Origin: Mycobacterium asiaticum
GTDB lineage: Bacteria > Actinomycetota > Actinomycetes > Mycobacteriales > Mycobacteriaceae
Direction: 5' to 3'
DNA length: 64,000 nt
Assembly (NCBI RefSeq): GCF_001673315.1
Contig: NZ_LZLQ01000098.1
Coordinates: 1-64,000 of the forward strand
Under the pieces are notes generated by a model that saw only the letters and a list, made by a program, of their open reading frames with translations, ran no database searches and had not been told where the DNA came from. How positions within the stretch are numbered: the first letter of the stretch is position 1; the number at the start of each line of letters is the position of its first letter. Below, piece by piece: positions 14,863-25,448 of this stretch. The position numbers and the translations under genes are program-made.

Positions 14863-16374
14863 CTAATCCATCTCGCCGTATTCGTCGAACCAGTGCGCGA
14901 GCTTGCCTCGACGACTGACCGCGCGCAGTCTGGCTTCGGCCGCGGCACGCGTCTTGCTGGTCGTGACGATCAGTAGTTCGTCGCCGGCCTCGATGCGGGT
15001 GTCGGGTTCGGGAACGAAGGTGTGGCCGTCTCGGATGATCAGCGTGATGACGGCTGGGTCGGGGAGTCGTAGTTCCAGGATGGTGACGTTGTGCAGTCGC
15101 GACGGCCTCTGCACCGTCATGGTCAGCAGTTCGGCATCCAGCATGTCCAGCGGAGCCGCTTCCACCTGAATCTCTCGGGTGGCCTCCCGCGAGATCAGGC
15201 CCAGCACGCGTGCGATCGGCCGCAGGCTGGGCCCTTGGATCAGGGTGAAGACCACAACCAGGACGAACACGATGTTGAGCAGTCGAGAGCTGCCTGTCAC
15301 ACCTTCGACGATCGGAAAAGTCGCCAGCACGATGGGCACCGCGCCGCGCAACCCCGCCCACGACAGGAACGCCTGATCGCGCCAGGGAATGCGAAACCAG
15401 ATCAGTGTGCCCACCACCGACAGCGGGCGTGCGACCAGCAGCAACACCAATCCGATGACGATGGCCGGCAACACGTCGACTGCCAGTTCACTCGGGTCGA
15501 CGAGCAAGCCGAGCAGCACGAAGAGTCCGATCTGGGCCAGCCAGCCGACTCCCTCAGCGAACGAACGGGTCGCCGATCGGTGCGGCAGCCCGAGGTTCGC
15601 CAACACCACGGCGGCCACATAGGCGGCAATGAAACCGCTGGCATGGGCGTCGCCGGCGGCGGCGAACGCGACGAGGCCCAATCCGAACGTCGCGATCGGG
15701 TACAACCCCGACGCGGGTAGTGCGATGCGCCGCAGCCCGAAGGCGCCGAGGTATCCGACGACCAGGCCGATCACGGTGCCCCCGACGAGTTCGTACACCA
15801 GGTCCGTTACCGCACCTTCGGGGTGGAACACGAACGGCACCACGCTGAACATCAAGACCAGAATCACGCCCGGCGCATCGTTGAAACCGGACTCGGCCTC
15901 CAGCAGCCCGGCGAGCCGCCGCGGCAGCGGCAGCACTCGCAGCACCGAGAACACAGCCGCCGCATCGGTGGAGGAAACGATGGCGCCGAGCAGCAGTGCG
16001 AGCTGCCAGTCGAAGTGCAGCAGTAAGTGCGCACCCACCGCGGTGACCACGGTGCTGATGACGACACCGAAGCTGGCCAGGGCGGCCGCGGGCCCCAGTA
16101 CCTTGCGAATGTCGCTGAACCGCGTGGTCAGGCCGCCTTCCACCAGGATGACGGCCAGCGCCGCGGTGCCGACGTTTCTGGCCAGGACGACGTCGTCGAA
16201 CTGCAGGCCCAGGCCGTCCTCGCCGATAGCGACGCCGACCAGCAGGAACAGCAGCAGACTGGGGAACCCCACGACCGTGGCCACGCGGGTACCGACGATG
16301 CTGGCCAGCAGCACGAGGCCGCCGACCGACACGGTCAGGTAAAGCTGCTCCAGGGTCATTTCGTTCCAGTTCAC
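14863..16374 (-). CDS. CPA1 cation/proton antiporter with C-terminal RCK_C (NhaP2-like)
   Basis: A 503-residue inner-membrane antiporter exchanging K+ or Na+ for protons. About 12-13 membrane segments fill residues 10-390. The conserved ion-site segment AESGFNDAPG carries the acidic pair of CPA1 carriers, and GLRGAVPIVLA is the second signature. Residues about 400-485 form a TrkA-C (RCK_C) regulatory domain, the arrangement of NhaP2/CvrA potassium-proton antiporters. A TrkA-type protein is encoded divergently 126 bp away, which points to K+ rather than Na+. The short cytosolic tail ends WFDEYGEMD. Confidence 0.88.
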   Translation of the reverse strand: MNWNEMTLEQLYLTVSVGGLVLLASIVGTRVATVVGFPSLLLFLLVGVAIGEDGLGLQFDDVVLARNVGTAALAVILVEGGLTTRFSDIRKVLGPAAALASFGVVISTVVTAVGAHLLLHFDWQLALLLGAIVSSTDAAAVFSVLRVLPLPRRLAGLLEAESGFNDAPGVILVLMFSVVPFVFHPEGAVTDLVYELVGGTVIGLVVGYLGAFGLRRIALPASGLYPIATFGLGLVAFAAAGDAHASGFIAAYVAAVVLANLGLPHRSATRSFAEGVGWLAQIGLFVLLGLLVDPSELAVDVLPAIVIGLVLLLVARPLSVVGTLIWFRIPWRDQAFLSWAGLRGAVPIVLATFPIVEGVTGSSRLLNIVFVLVVVFTLIQGPSLRPIARVLGLISREATREIQVEAAPLDMLDAELLTMTVQRPSRLHNVTILELRLPDPAVITLIIRDGHTFVPEPDTRIEAGDELLIVTTSKTRAAAEARLRAVSRRGKLAHWFDEYGEMD

Positions 16375-16500
16375 ACGCGAGCGCGGCAGCGATCGCTACC
16401 GCGGTTTGTACGGACGAGGGCGCCGACGACGGCGTGCTGCCAGTAAATCAGCCCGGGCCTACGGCGCGCTCGCTGCACAGCGATAGGCAAAGATGGCTGC

Positions 16501-17205
16501 ATGGCCAAACGGAAACTGCGGATCGGGATTGCCGGCGCCGGCAATGTCGGCCGTTCCGTCGCCCAAGAGCTGCTCGACGCCGGGCACAAGGTGCTGCTGA
16601 TCGAACGGCAACGAAGCAATTTCGAACCGCACAAAGTCCCGGCGGCGGACTGGTTGTACGCCGACGCCTGCGAAATGTCCTCGTTGCAGGAGGCCGGCGT
16701 CCAGACGTGCGACGTACTGATCGCCGCCACCGGAGACGACAAGGCCAACCTGGTGGTGGGCCTGCTGGCCAAGTCGGAGTTCGGTGTGCCTCGGGTGGTG
16801 GCCAGGATCAACGATGTTCGCAACGAGTGGCTGTTCGGCCAGTCGTGGGGCATCGACGTCGCGGTGTCCACGCCGGGTGCAATGGTCGCCGGCATCGAGG
16901 GCGCCATCGACGTCGGCCACCTGGTCCGCCTGATGGGCCTTCGCGAAGGACGCACCGCTCTGACGAAACTGACGCTGCCCGAAGACAACCCCTTGGTCGG
17001 TCAGCAGGTGGCCGAGCTGAAGTTGCCGAAGAACACCGGTTTGGTCAGCGTGGTCCGGCGCGACAGCGTTATCGTTCCGGGCCCCGAAGACGTGCTCGAG
17101 GCAGGCGATGAGGTGCTCTTCATCGCCGACAACGCGCGCGAACGTGCCCTGTGGGCCGCGATCAACCGGGCACGACTGGGCCGGTTGCCGAGCAACCGAA
17201 CCTAG
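16501..17205 (+). CDS. TrkA-type potassium-transport regulatory protein
   Basis: A 234-residue cytoplasmic protein with a TrkA-N nucleotide-binding domain (GAGNVG at 12-17; about 5-130) followed by a TrkA-C domain (about 145-225). Such proteins bind NAD(H), ATP or c-di-AMP and gate a separate membrane transporter. In M. tuberculosis two related genes, ceoB and ceoC, lie side by side; here there is one copy. It is divergent from an antiporter that carries its own RCK_C domain and may regulate that antiporter or a channel elsewhere. The ATG at 16501 is well placed. Confidence 0.88.
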   Translation: MAKRKLRIGIAGAGNVGRSVAQELLDAGHKVLLIERQRSNFEPHKVPAADWLYADACEMSSLQEAGVQTCDVLIAATGDDKANLVVGLLAKSEFGVPRVVARINDVRNEWLFGQSWGIDVAVSTPGAMVAGIEGAIDVGHLVRLMGLREGRTALTKLTLPEDNPLVGQQVAELKLPKNTGLVSVVRRDSVIVPGPEDVLEAGDEVLFIADNARERALWAAINRARLGRLPSNRT

Positions 17206-17213
17206 GACGGCAA

Positions 17214-17615
17214 ATGTCGGTAGCGCTACTGCGTGAGATGTTCGAGCGGATGGTCGTCGCGAAGAACAGTGACCTGATCGAGCACTACTATCATCCGGAT
17301 TTCGTGATGTACTCGGACGGCCTGAGCCAGGCTTTCGCCGAGTTTCGCGACAGCCACCGCACGCTCTACGCGACCCCCATCACCTACGCGGTCGAGTACG
17401 ACGACCAGGCTTGGGTGGAGGGCTCAGACAAGGGTTCCGACGAGGGTTCAGGCAAGGTCGCGGGCAGGGTATGGATCACCACCTCGCGCCCAGGGGAGGA
17501 GCCGACCCGAATCGAGGTGGTGCTGATCGTCGCCTACCTCGACGGACGGATCCACCGGGTGTGGGAGACCACCTGGCCGAGCTGGCGCACCGCGGCCGCG
17601 TTCGAAAGCTATTGA
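17214..17615 (+). CDS. NTF2-like (SnoaL-type) protein
   Basis: A 133-residue NTF2-like protein ([32 protein letters not shown] is split here over the first helix and strand). It contains a short low-complexity insert, [12 protein letters not shown], at about residues 73-84, made of imperfect GS(D)xG repeats and not typical of the fold. The ATG at 17214 is preferred over an upstream ATG inside the TrkA gene. It lies 8 bp after that gene's stop, so co-transcription is likely, but no functional link is evident. It ends 3 bp from the convergent amine oxidase gene. Confidence 0.75.
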   Translation: MSVALLREMFERMVVAKNSDLIEHYYHPDFVMYSDGLSQAFAEFRDSHRTLYATPITYAVEYDDQAWVEGSDKGSDEGSGKVAGRVWITTSRPGEEPTRIEVVLIVAYLDGRIHRVWETTWPSWRTAAAFESY

Positions 17616-17618
17616 CCA

Positions 17619-18962
17619 TCAACCCAACCGGCGCAGTAGTTCGGCGGCGGCATGCCGCCCGCTGAGCAGCGCGCCGTGCACAGTGGCGGGGTTGTCCGCG
17701 CCCACGGCTTCGCCGGCCAAGTACAGCCGGTCACCGATCGGTTCCTGTAGGCGGCGACGATCATCGGGGCCAGACCCGGGGGCGTGGTAGGAGTACGAGC
17801 CCAGGGCATAGGGATCCACGGTCCATCTCGAGGATCGGACCTCGACGGGTTCGGCGCCGAACAGCCGCCGGGCGATGGGCGCCGCGTCCGCCAGCAGATC
17901 GTGCGGCGGCGCGGATTCCAGGTACCGCCCATTGCGACCGGGATTGAACGCCAACACAATTGGCCCGGCTGAGGCGGGCAGGGTGAACCACTGTGCCCAC
18001 CTGTTCTCCTTTGCACCCAGATACTGGAAGAAGGCGTTCTCCCGGTCCCAATTGCGCTGCCGGAACCGGAAATAACTCTTGGCCAGCACGCCGAATCCCA
18101 GCGCGCGCACCGCGTGGGCGTGTCTTTCAGGAAGGGGCGGGTCGAAGGTGATCGCACCGGATTTCAGGACACCGAGCGGAACGGTGACGATCGCGGCGGG
18201 CCCTTCGAAGGTCTGGTCGCCGGCCGTCACTACCACTGAGTTATCTTGCTGCACAATGGAATTTACGATGGTGTTGAAGTCGATCCGGATTCCGTCGGCC
18301 AGCAACCGCGGTAAGGCGTCATAGCCGGTGGTGACGACGGACTGCGGACCGCCGGTGTAGCTGCCCTGATCGAACGTGGTGGCCGAGAGTTGGTCTGCGT
18401 CGGCGGCGTATTCGTCTTCAATCTCGGTATTGACGTAGTAAGCCAGCGCGGCGCGCTCCCGGTCGGAGAGCTCTTCGCGGTTTGACCGGGCGGCGACGGC
18501 GGCACCCAGACTGCCGCCGCTGGCCTCCTCGCGCGCGTCGGACACCAGGTCGCGCCAGGTCTGGGAATGGTATGTCATCGGTTGCAACTGCGGATCGATC
18601 GCCAGTTCCGCCGGGTTGTCATAGTTGGTCGGCTCGATGTGGGCGTGGACTTTGCCGGCCAGTTCCAGCAATGGGTTGTTCGTGGTGCCGTGGATCCATG
18701 ACGCACCCAGTTCCAGTGGGGTGCCCCAATCGCGGCTGGTGTGCACCCGGCCACCGATTCGGTTGCGTGCCTCGACGATACGCACCTGGCGCCCGGTGTC
18801 GCTGAGACTGCGTGCCGCGGCCAGGCCGGCCATGCCGGCACCGACAATCAGCACCGACCGGTTGTCGGGACCGGAGGCGGGTATTGCGCATCCTGAGGCC
18901 AGCCCGCTACCCGCCGCAACTGCACTCGCAGCCAGGAATTCTCGGCGGGATAGGTGGAACAC
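17619..18962 (-). CDS. Flavin monoamine oxidase, Tat-exported lipoprotein
   Basis: A 447-residue FAD amine oxidase. The N-terminus has a twin-arginine motif (SRREFL, 5-10) and a lipobox (LASGC, Cys25), so it should cross the membrane folded and be lipid-anchored outside. The Rossmann motif VGAGMAGLAAARSL (about 41-54) with GGRVH binds FAD. The C-terminal LYLAGEAVGADNPATVHGAL closes the FAD site, as in polyamine and monoamine oxidases. The amine substrate is unknown. It lies near a second, cytoplasmic amine oxidase (aofH-like, 20059-21405) with a hydrolase gene between them. Confidence 0.9.
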   Translation of the reverse strand: MFHLSRREFLAASAVAAGSGLASGCAIPASGPDNRSVLIVGAGMAGLAAARSLSDTGRQVRIVEARNRIGGRVHTSRDWGTPLELGASWIHGTTNNPLLELAGKVHAHIEPTNYDNPAELAIDPQLQPMTYHSQTWRDLVSDAREEASGGSLGAAVAARSNREELSDRERAALAYYVNTEIEDEYAADADQLSATTFDQGSYTGGPQSVVTTGYDALPRLLADGIRIDFNTIVNSIVQQDNSVVVTAGDQTFEGPAAIVTVPLGVLKSGAITFDPPLPERHAHAVRALGFGVLAKSYFRFRQRNWDRENAFFQYLGAKENRWAQWFTLPASAGPIVLAFNPGRNGRYLESAPPHDLLADAAPIARRLFGAEPVEVRSSRWTVDPYALGSYSYHAPGSGPDDRRRLQEPIGDRLYLAGEAVGADNPATVHGALLSGRHAAAELLRRLG

Positions 18963-19086
18963 GAGTGTCAGCGTCCCACGCCGTTACCGTTTTGTGTTCT
19001 TCGAATGCGATTGGCCGCACATCACGTGTGGGTAAACTCCCCTGACACCGGAGGGTGGCAATGGAGCCGCCGAGGGGGGAGCGGCG

Positions 19087-20064
19087 ATGAGTGCTCAGAA
19101 GTCCACTACGCGTGGCAGATCGGGCCCGAAGTCAATGGTTGAGTTGCCGCCCAGTAGCACCCTTGCGGTCCGCGCCGCCGACGGCACACGGTTGCACGCC
19201 GAGGTATTCGGCCCGCCGGACGGCTACCCGATTGTCCTGACGCACGGATTCGTCTGTGCCATCCGGGCGTGGTCTCACCAGATCGCTGATCTGGCTTCCG
19301 ATTATCGCGTCATTGCCTTCGATCACCGCGGTCACGGGCGCAGCGGAGTGCCACGGCGCGGCGGTTACAGTCTCAAGCACCTGGCTTCCGACCTAGATTG
19401 CGTGCTGGACGCGGCGTTGGCTCCGCACGAGCGTGCCGTGATCGCGGGGCATTCGATGGGCGGCATGACAATCCAGGCCTGGTCAGAACGTTACCGGCAC
19501 AAGGTTCAGCGGCGAGCCGATGCGGTCGCATTGATCAACACGGCCAGCGGCGACCTGCTGCGCAAGATCAGGTTCCTTTCGGTGCCGAGGGGATTGTCCC
19601 CGGCCCGTGTGCTGGCCGGCCGCACGTTGATCAATGTCGTTGGGGGACTGCCGCTTCCCGCGGTGGCCCGGATCCCCAGTCAGCACCTGGTGGCGATGAT
19701 GGCCGTCGGAGCGGGCACGGATGCGGGCACCGCCCGGCTGGTGTACGAGCTCTTCGAGCAGACTTCGCCGCTGGGGCGCGGGGGTTGCGCGCGGATGTTG
19801 ATCGGTGAGGTGGGGTCGCGCTACCTGAACCTGGATGGTCTGACGGTCCCGACCCTGGTGATCGGCAGCCAACGGGACCGGCTCACGCCGATCAGTCACT
19901 CGCGCCGGATCGCCGCAACCGCGCCCAACGTGGTCGGGCTGGTAGAGCTGCCCGGTGGACATTGCTCGATGCTGGAACGGCCCGCGGAAGTGAATCGGGA
20001 GCTTCGCGGACTCGCCGAGTCCGCGATGGCCCGGCACGCCCAATACCGGCGGATCAGCTCATAG
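19087..20064 (+). CDS. hpx: Alpha/beta hydrolase, Hpx-like
   Basis: A 325-residue alpha/beta hydrolase. The oxyanion segment [12 protein letters not shown] is followed by the nucleophile Ser123 in AGHSMGGM, the acid in GSQRDRLTP and the His in PGGHCSML. By position, convergent with aofH as Rv3171c is in M. tuberculosis, it corresponds to hpx, annotated there as a possible non-haem haloperoxidase; hydrolase activity on esters or epoxides is equally possible. A strong GGGGGGAG site precedes the ATG. Its last 6 bp overlap the end of the aofH gene. Confidence 0.85.
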   Translation: MSAQKSTTRGRSGPKSMVELPPSSTLAVRAADGTRLHAEVFGPPDGYPIVLTHGFVCAIRAWSHQIADLASDYRVIAFDHRGHGRSGVPRRGGYSLKHLASDLDCVLDAALAPHERAVIAGHSMGGMTIQAWSERYRHKVQRRADAVALINTASGDLLRKIRFLSVPRGLSPARVLAGRTLINVVGGLPLPAVARIPSQHLVAMMAVGAGTDAGTARLVYELFEQTSPLGRGGCARMLIGEVGSRYLNLDGLTVPTLVIGSQRDRLTPISHSRRIAATAPNVVGLVELPGGHCSMLERPAEVNRELRGLAESAMARHAQYRRISS

Positions 20065-21405
20065 CAGCGAGGCTACCTCGGCGGCCGCACGCTGGCCGGA
20101 TCTGACCGCGCCGTCGAAATACCCGGTCCAGACGTCCGCTGTCTCGGTGCCGGCCCAGTGGATGGGGCCGACCGGCGCGCGTAATACCCGGCCGTACTTC
20201 GTCCAGGATCCTGGCGGCACCGCGGCCGTCGGGCCACCTGAAGCGAATTCCTCTGCGCCCCAACGGTGATCGGCATAGTCGAGGGGTTCGAGCGCTTCGT
20301 CTCCGAATAGCGCAGCGAAACACCGTAGGGCGTCGCGGCGGCGTTGCTCGGGCGCTAACGAGTCGAAAGCGCGGGAATCGACGAAACCCAGCAGCAGGCC
20401 TGGGCCGTCGGGATGTGGACTGAGGTCGAATGTGATGAATACGGGGCCTTGGTCGGATAGCGACTGGCCCGAGAAGCCGTTGCGCCGCCAGAACGGCGTT
20501 TCGTAGGCGGCGTAGGCCTTACTGAGCCGGCCCTGTGGCCAGTTGTGGGCGAGTCGCTCGTAGTCGGGTGGAAGTGGGGGATTGAACTCGATGGCGGCGC
20601 GATGGGCCGGGGGGATGGCGACGATGACGAACCCGGCTTCGGTGTGACCGCGATCGGTGGTGACAGTGACGCCAGAGCCGTGCCGGTCGATGCGACGGAC
20701 CGGGCCGTTGAGCACCACCCGGTCACCGAGTTCGGCGGCCAGCGCCAACGCGATCTGCTGGGTGCCGCCGGGGAAGTGGTCCTCCTGCGCGCCGTTGCGG
20801 GTGTCGAGCAGGCGGTTCATTCCGCCGGCGGCGCGAACGTAGCGGGCGGCATGCAGTAACGACACATCGTCTGGTTCGCACCCCCAGGTCACCCGGGTCA
20901 TGATGGCCATCAGGTCACGCGAGGAGGCTGTGGCGCGGACCAACCGCAACCACGCACCGAGCGAGACGCCGTCGAACTGCTGGGCCCGCCGCGCGTTCCA
21001 GGGCGCCGCCACCGGCACGGTGCGAGAGATTCGTTCGAATTGCCACTGCAAGCGCCCGATGTCGATCAGGCCGATCAGTGAAAGTCGAGGAATGGTGCCG
21101 CGATATGGGCGCGACGAACCACGCCAGCGGATGATGTTCTTGCCGTGGTGGTGCGTCGGCGCGGTCGGTATCTGCAGGTCAGCCGCCAGGGCTTTGACGG
21201 CGTCCTGGGTGGGTCCGACGAACGAGCCGCCGAGGTCGATGGGCAGGCCCGCCACGCTGCCGGTGAACGAACGCCCGCCCACGCGGTCGCGGCCCTCCAG
21301 CACCAGCACGTCATGACCTTGTTGTGTCAGCTCGCGAGCTGCGGCAAGGCCGGCAAAGCCGGCGCCAACCACCACGACATCGACGGTCCGCGGGGGGTTT
21401 GTCAC
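20059..21405 (-). CDS. aofH: Flavin monoamine oxidase AofH
   Basis: A 448-residue cytoplasmic FAD amine oxidase (oxidises amines to aldehydes, releasing H2O2 and ammonia). [16 protein letters not shown] (12-27) and [13 protein letters not shown] bind the FAD; the C-terminal [19 protein letters not shown] segment completes the site. Length equals that I recall for M. tuberculosis Rv3170, and the hpx and Rv3169/Rv3168 neighbours agree. The GTG start at 21405 has an AGAGGA site. In this genome an F420-type oxidoreductase gene lies between it and the Rv3169-like gene, so the operon seen in H37Rv is split. Confidence 0.92.
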   Translation of the reverse strand: MTNPPRTVDVVVVGAGFAGLAAARELTQQGHDVLVLEGRDRVGGRSFTGSVAGLPIDLGGSFVGPTQDAVKALAADLQIPTAPTHHHGKNIIRWRGSSRPYRGTIPRLSLIGLIDIGRLQWQFERISRTVPVAAPWNARRAQQFDGVSLGAWLRLVRATASSRDLMAIMTRVTWGCEPDDVSLLHAARYVRAAGGMNRLLDTRNGAQEDHFPGGTQQIALALAAELGDRVVLNGPVRRIDRHGSGVTVTTDRGHTEAGFVIVAIPPAHRAAIEFNPPLPPDYERLAHNWPQGRLSKAYAAYETPFWRRNGFSGQSLSDQGPVFITFDLSPHPDGPGLLLGFVDSRAFDSLAPEQRRRDALRCFAALFGDEALEPLDYADHRWGAEEFASGGPTAAVPPGSWTKYGRVLRAPVGPIHWAGTETADVWTGYFDGAVRSGQRAAAEVASLL

Positions 21406-21529
21406 GTCCTCTAGTCAACAGCATCGAAGGGGTTCCGTACTGTACTTTTTGCCCCGCATCCGTATCCGTATCCGCCACCACCGTCCGCATCCCGTACCGC
21501 ATCCGCCACCGCAAATTGAGGTAGCCGCC

Positions 21530-22528
21530 TTGAAAGTTTTCACCGCTCTGTACGGCCTTGCCGATGCGGCCGATCGGGCGCGCGAGTTGCGCGATGCCGG
21601 GGCGCACGGTGTCGCCACCTTCGAAGGCCCGCACGACGTGTTCGCCCCGTTGACGCTGGCCGCCACGGTGGGTGGCCTGGACCTGATGACCAATGTGGCA
21701 ATCGCGTTCCCGCGCAACCCGATCCACTTGGCGCATCAGGCCAACGATCACCAGTTGCTCAGCGGTGGACGATTCATGTTGGGACTCGGCACCCAGATTC
21801 GCCCTCAGATCGAGAAGCGGTTCGGCGCCCAGTTCGACCGCCCGGTGGCCCGCATGACCGAACTGATCGCGGCGCTGCGCGCCATTTTCGAGGCGTGGAA
21901 TACTGGTGCCCGCTTGGACTTTCGCGGTGACTACTACCGGCACACGCTGATGACGCCGACCTTCAATCCCGGCCCGAATCCCTACGGGGCACCGCCGATT
22001 TTCGTCGGCGCGCTGGGACCTCGGTTGACTAGGGCGACCGCCGAGCACGCCGACGGGTTGCTGGTTATGCCGTTCGGTTCTAAGCGGTTTCTGCAGACGA
22101 ACACCCTGCCCGCGGTACGGGCGGGCCTGCAGGCCAGCGGCCGGCGACCTGAGGACTTCACGGTCATTCCCGAGATCATCGTGTCCGCCGGCGACACCGA
22201 AGAGGCTTCGGCACAGGCTGCCGCCGGAACCCGGCGGCTGCTGTCGTTCTACGGGTCCACGCCCGCGTACCGGCCGGTGCTGGCCGCACATGGCTGGGAG
22301 GATCTACAGCCAGAGCTCAACGCGATGTCCAAGCAGGGCCGCTGGCAGGAGATGGCCGGTCTGATCGACGACGACATCATGCACACCATCGCAGCGTGCG
22401 GCACTCCCAAGGAGATCGCCGCGCACATCCGGGACCGCCTCGACGGTGTCTCGGACACCGTGTTCCTGTATCAGGCGGCCCCGATCGGCTTGTCCACTCT
22501 GGCCGAACTCATCGACGAGCTGAAATAG
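21530..22528 (+). CDS. LLM-class F420-dependent oxidoreductase
   Basis: A 332-residue luciferase-like TIM-barrel protein of the F420-dependent class common in mycobacteria. The features are MTNVAIAFPRNPIHLAHQA, LSGGRFMLGLGTQ and PPIFVGALGPRLTRATAEHADGLL (in parts). It reduces or oxidises an unknown substrate with coenzyme F420. The TTG at 21530 is preferred: TTGAGG lies eight bases upstream, and protein similarity begins there. The longer frame upstream only translates a short ATCCGT-type repeat. The stop codon lies in a 19-bp tandem duplication. The gene is not in H37Rv at this place, so it is an insertion or a loss there. Confidence 0.9.
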   Translation: MKVFTALYGLADAADRARELRDAGAHGVATFEGPHDVFAPLTLAATVGGLDLMTNVAIAFPRNPIHLAHQANDHQLLSGGRFMLGLGTQIRPQIEKRFGAQFDRPVARMTELIAALRAIFEAWNTGARLDFRGDYYRHTLMTPTFNPGPNPYGAPPIFVGALGPRLTRATAEHADGLLVMPFGSKRFLQTNTLPAVRAGLQASGRRPEDFTVIPEIIVSAGDTEEASAQAAAGTRRLLSFYGSTPAYRPVLAAHGWEDLQPELNAMSKQGRWQEMAGLIDDDIMHTIAACGTPKEIAAHIRDRLDGVSDTVFLYQAAPIGLSTLAELIDELK

Positions 22529-22562
22529 CTACGACGCTGTTCAATAGCTACGACGCTGTTCA
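22525..22562. repeat. 19-bp perfect tandem duplication at convergent stop codons
   Basis: ATAGCTACGACGCTGTTCA occurs twice in a row (22525-22543, 22544-22562). The first copy holds the TAG stop of the F420 oxidoreductase gene; the second ends with the TGA (minus strand) of the convergent Rv3169-like gene. Seen directly. Confidence 0.95.
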
Positions 22563-23683
22563 GGGAGCGACGCTCAGCCAGTCGGCGAAGCCGGACGGGT
22601 CGTGCCGACCCAGCGCGCCGTGCTCGTACAAACCCCAGCCCTCCACCGGGTCGGCGTCGCCGTCACGGCACACGGCCCGGCCGACATGGTCGATCACGCC
22701 GAAGCCGGACCTGCCCACGATTCCCGGGTCGGTCATGTCGTAGGTGAGCCGTTCGGCGAATTTCTCGCCCCGCCAAACGCCGTGCAGCCAGTCCGAATCG
22801 CCGCCGTAGCCGCCACCGACGTGGATCGGAACCGGGAGTTTGGATTCCACGTCGAAGTGCACGGGGGTGCCGTCGGGTCGGGTCGCGTCGATGGTCGCTC
22901 CGGTCGGGATGCGGGTGCCCGAACGGTAGTGGATCTTGACCCGCGGCCAGCCCAACTGCTCGACCCGGCCATCACGCCACACCCGGGTGCAGTCGTTGAG
23001 GGAGCGGAATCCGTTGGGCTCCTCCTGAATGATCAGCACGATGGCGAAGTCATCGAACGCCATGGGCACGTACAGCCACCACATGCCCTCGAACGGTGGA
23101 TCGGCCGGGCGCCCTGCGGGTTCGGCTTCGCCGATCGGGCGGATGCCCCAGGACCGGTCGCGGCTGCCGATCCAGGCGGCGGGGTCGACCTTGATTTCCT
23201 CTCCGTCGACGCTCAGATGCCCGCTCCAGCTGCCCAACTGGGCGAACCGCTGGGCGTTGAGTGTGACCCGGTTGCCCGTGCGCAGGATGTGCGGCTGTTC
23301 CTGGACGACATCGAACAACCCCTCCCAGGTGAGATCGGCTGCGATGCCTTCGGTTTCGTCGAGCACGATGCGCAGCTTGCGCAACGGCTCGATGACCTCG
23401 ACTCGATATCCGTTGACGTGTTGGTGCAACCGGTCCTGGTCGATGGCATCGGAAACATGCACTGCCGTCTGGGTGTCCCCCCGCCTGATCAACAGGAACG
23501 CGTCCTTCACACCCAGATTGGGGTAGTAGCCAATGCCGGTGATCACGAAGATGTTTCCGGTGCGGTCGTGGGCATTGAAATAGGAGCGGTCGTAGAAGTT
23601 GCGGTCCGAGGAGCCGGGCCAGGCGATCGGCTGGGGCAGCTGATGAACGGGGTACTCGTCGAGCGGGCCCAGACTGTGCGCCA

Positions 23684-23684
<1 letters not shown>
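22560..23684 (-). CDS. Conserved protein, Rv3169-like
   Basis: A 374-residue soluble protein with no signal peptide. Length and position match M. tuberculosis Rv3169, whose function is not established. It is rich in beta-strand-like segments with many Trp and Gly residues (SWGIRPIGEAEPAGRP, FEGMWWLYVPMAFDDF) and may have a lipocalin-like fold of the AttH/CrtC type; that is a guess from pattern only. Its ATG shares one base with the stop of the upstream phosphotransferase gene (TAATG), so the two are coupled and probably serve one pathway under the divergent TetR regulator. Confidence 0.85.
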
Positions 23685-24845
<1,161 letters not shown>

Positions 24846-25448
24846 ATGAAAGCAGACCCGTCAACCCTTGACAAGGCCCCCGGAGCCGGGCGCCCGCGGG
24901 ATCCGCGCATCGATTCGGCCATCCTGACCGCCACCGCGGAATTGCTTGTGGATTTCGGCTATTCGAGCCTCAGCCTGGCTGCGGTCGCCGAACGTGCCGG
25001 GACAACGAAATCGGCGCTGTACCGCAGGTGGTCGAGCAAGGCCGAACTGGTGCATGAGGCCGCCTTTCCGGTAGCACCGACGGCCTTGCAGGCACCCGCC
25101 GGTGACTTCGCCGCCGACATCCAGATGATGATCGAGGCCACCCGTGACGTCTTCACCACACCGGTGGTCCGGGCCGCACTGCCGGGGTTGATGGCAGATA
25201 TGACCGCCGACGCTGAGCTCAACGCCCGCGTCATGTCCCGCTTCGCGGGGTTGTTCGCTGCGGTGCGGATACGGCTGCAGGAAGCGGTGGACCGCGGCGA
25301 GGCGCACCCCGACGTCGACCCGGACCGGTTGATCGAATTGATCGGAGGCGCCACGATGCTGCGGATGCTGCTGTACCCGGACCGGATACTCGACGATGCC
25401 TGGGTGGCGCAGACGACCGCGATCATCGTCCATGGGGTCACTCGATGA
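24846..25448 (+). CDS. TetR-family regulator, Rv3167c-like
   Basis: A 200-residue TetR regulator: N-terminal HTH (SLAAVAERAGTTKSALYRRW, about residues 40-60) and a helical ligand domain. By position it is the counterpart of M. tuberculosis Rv3167c, a repressor reported to control the divergent Rv3168-Rv3169 genes and phagosomal escape. The ATG at 24846 is chosen; a longer frame upstream overlaps the divergent gene. Its stop overlaps the ATG of the SDR gene by four bases (ATGA), which places an unrelated-looking SDR under the same promoter. Confidence 0.88.
   Translation: MKADPSTLDKAPGAGRPRDPRIDSAILTATAELLVDFGYSSLSLAAVAERAGTTKSALYRRWSSKAELVHEAAFPVAPTALQAPAGDFAADIQMMIEATRDVFTTPVVRAALPGLMADMTADAELNARVMSRFAGLFAAVRIRLQEAVDRGEAHPDVDPDRLIELIGGATMLRMLLYPDRILDDAWVAQTTAIIVHGVTR

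Noticed and set aside
15091-16446. Several long plus-strand frames opposite the antiporter gene
   Set aside because: Shadow frames of a GC-rich gene; no domain pattern, and the minus-strand protein is clearly real.
19025-19040. GGGTA upstream of the hpx-like gene as a second SigF promoter
   Set aside because: At 16-17 bases upstream the sequence is GATTG, not GTTT; the nearest GTTT is 37 bases away.
21449-21529. N-terminal extension of the F420 oxidoreductase
   Set aside because: It translates an ATCCGT-type short repeat into an Arg/His/Pro string; family similarity starts at the TTG with a TTGAGG site.
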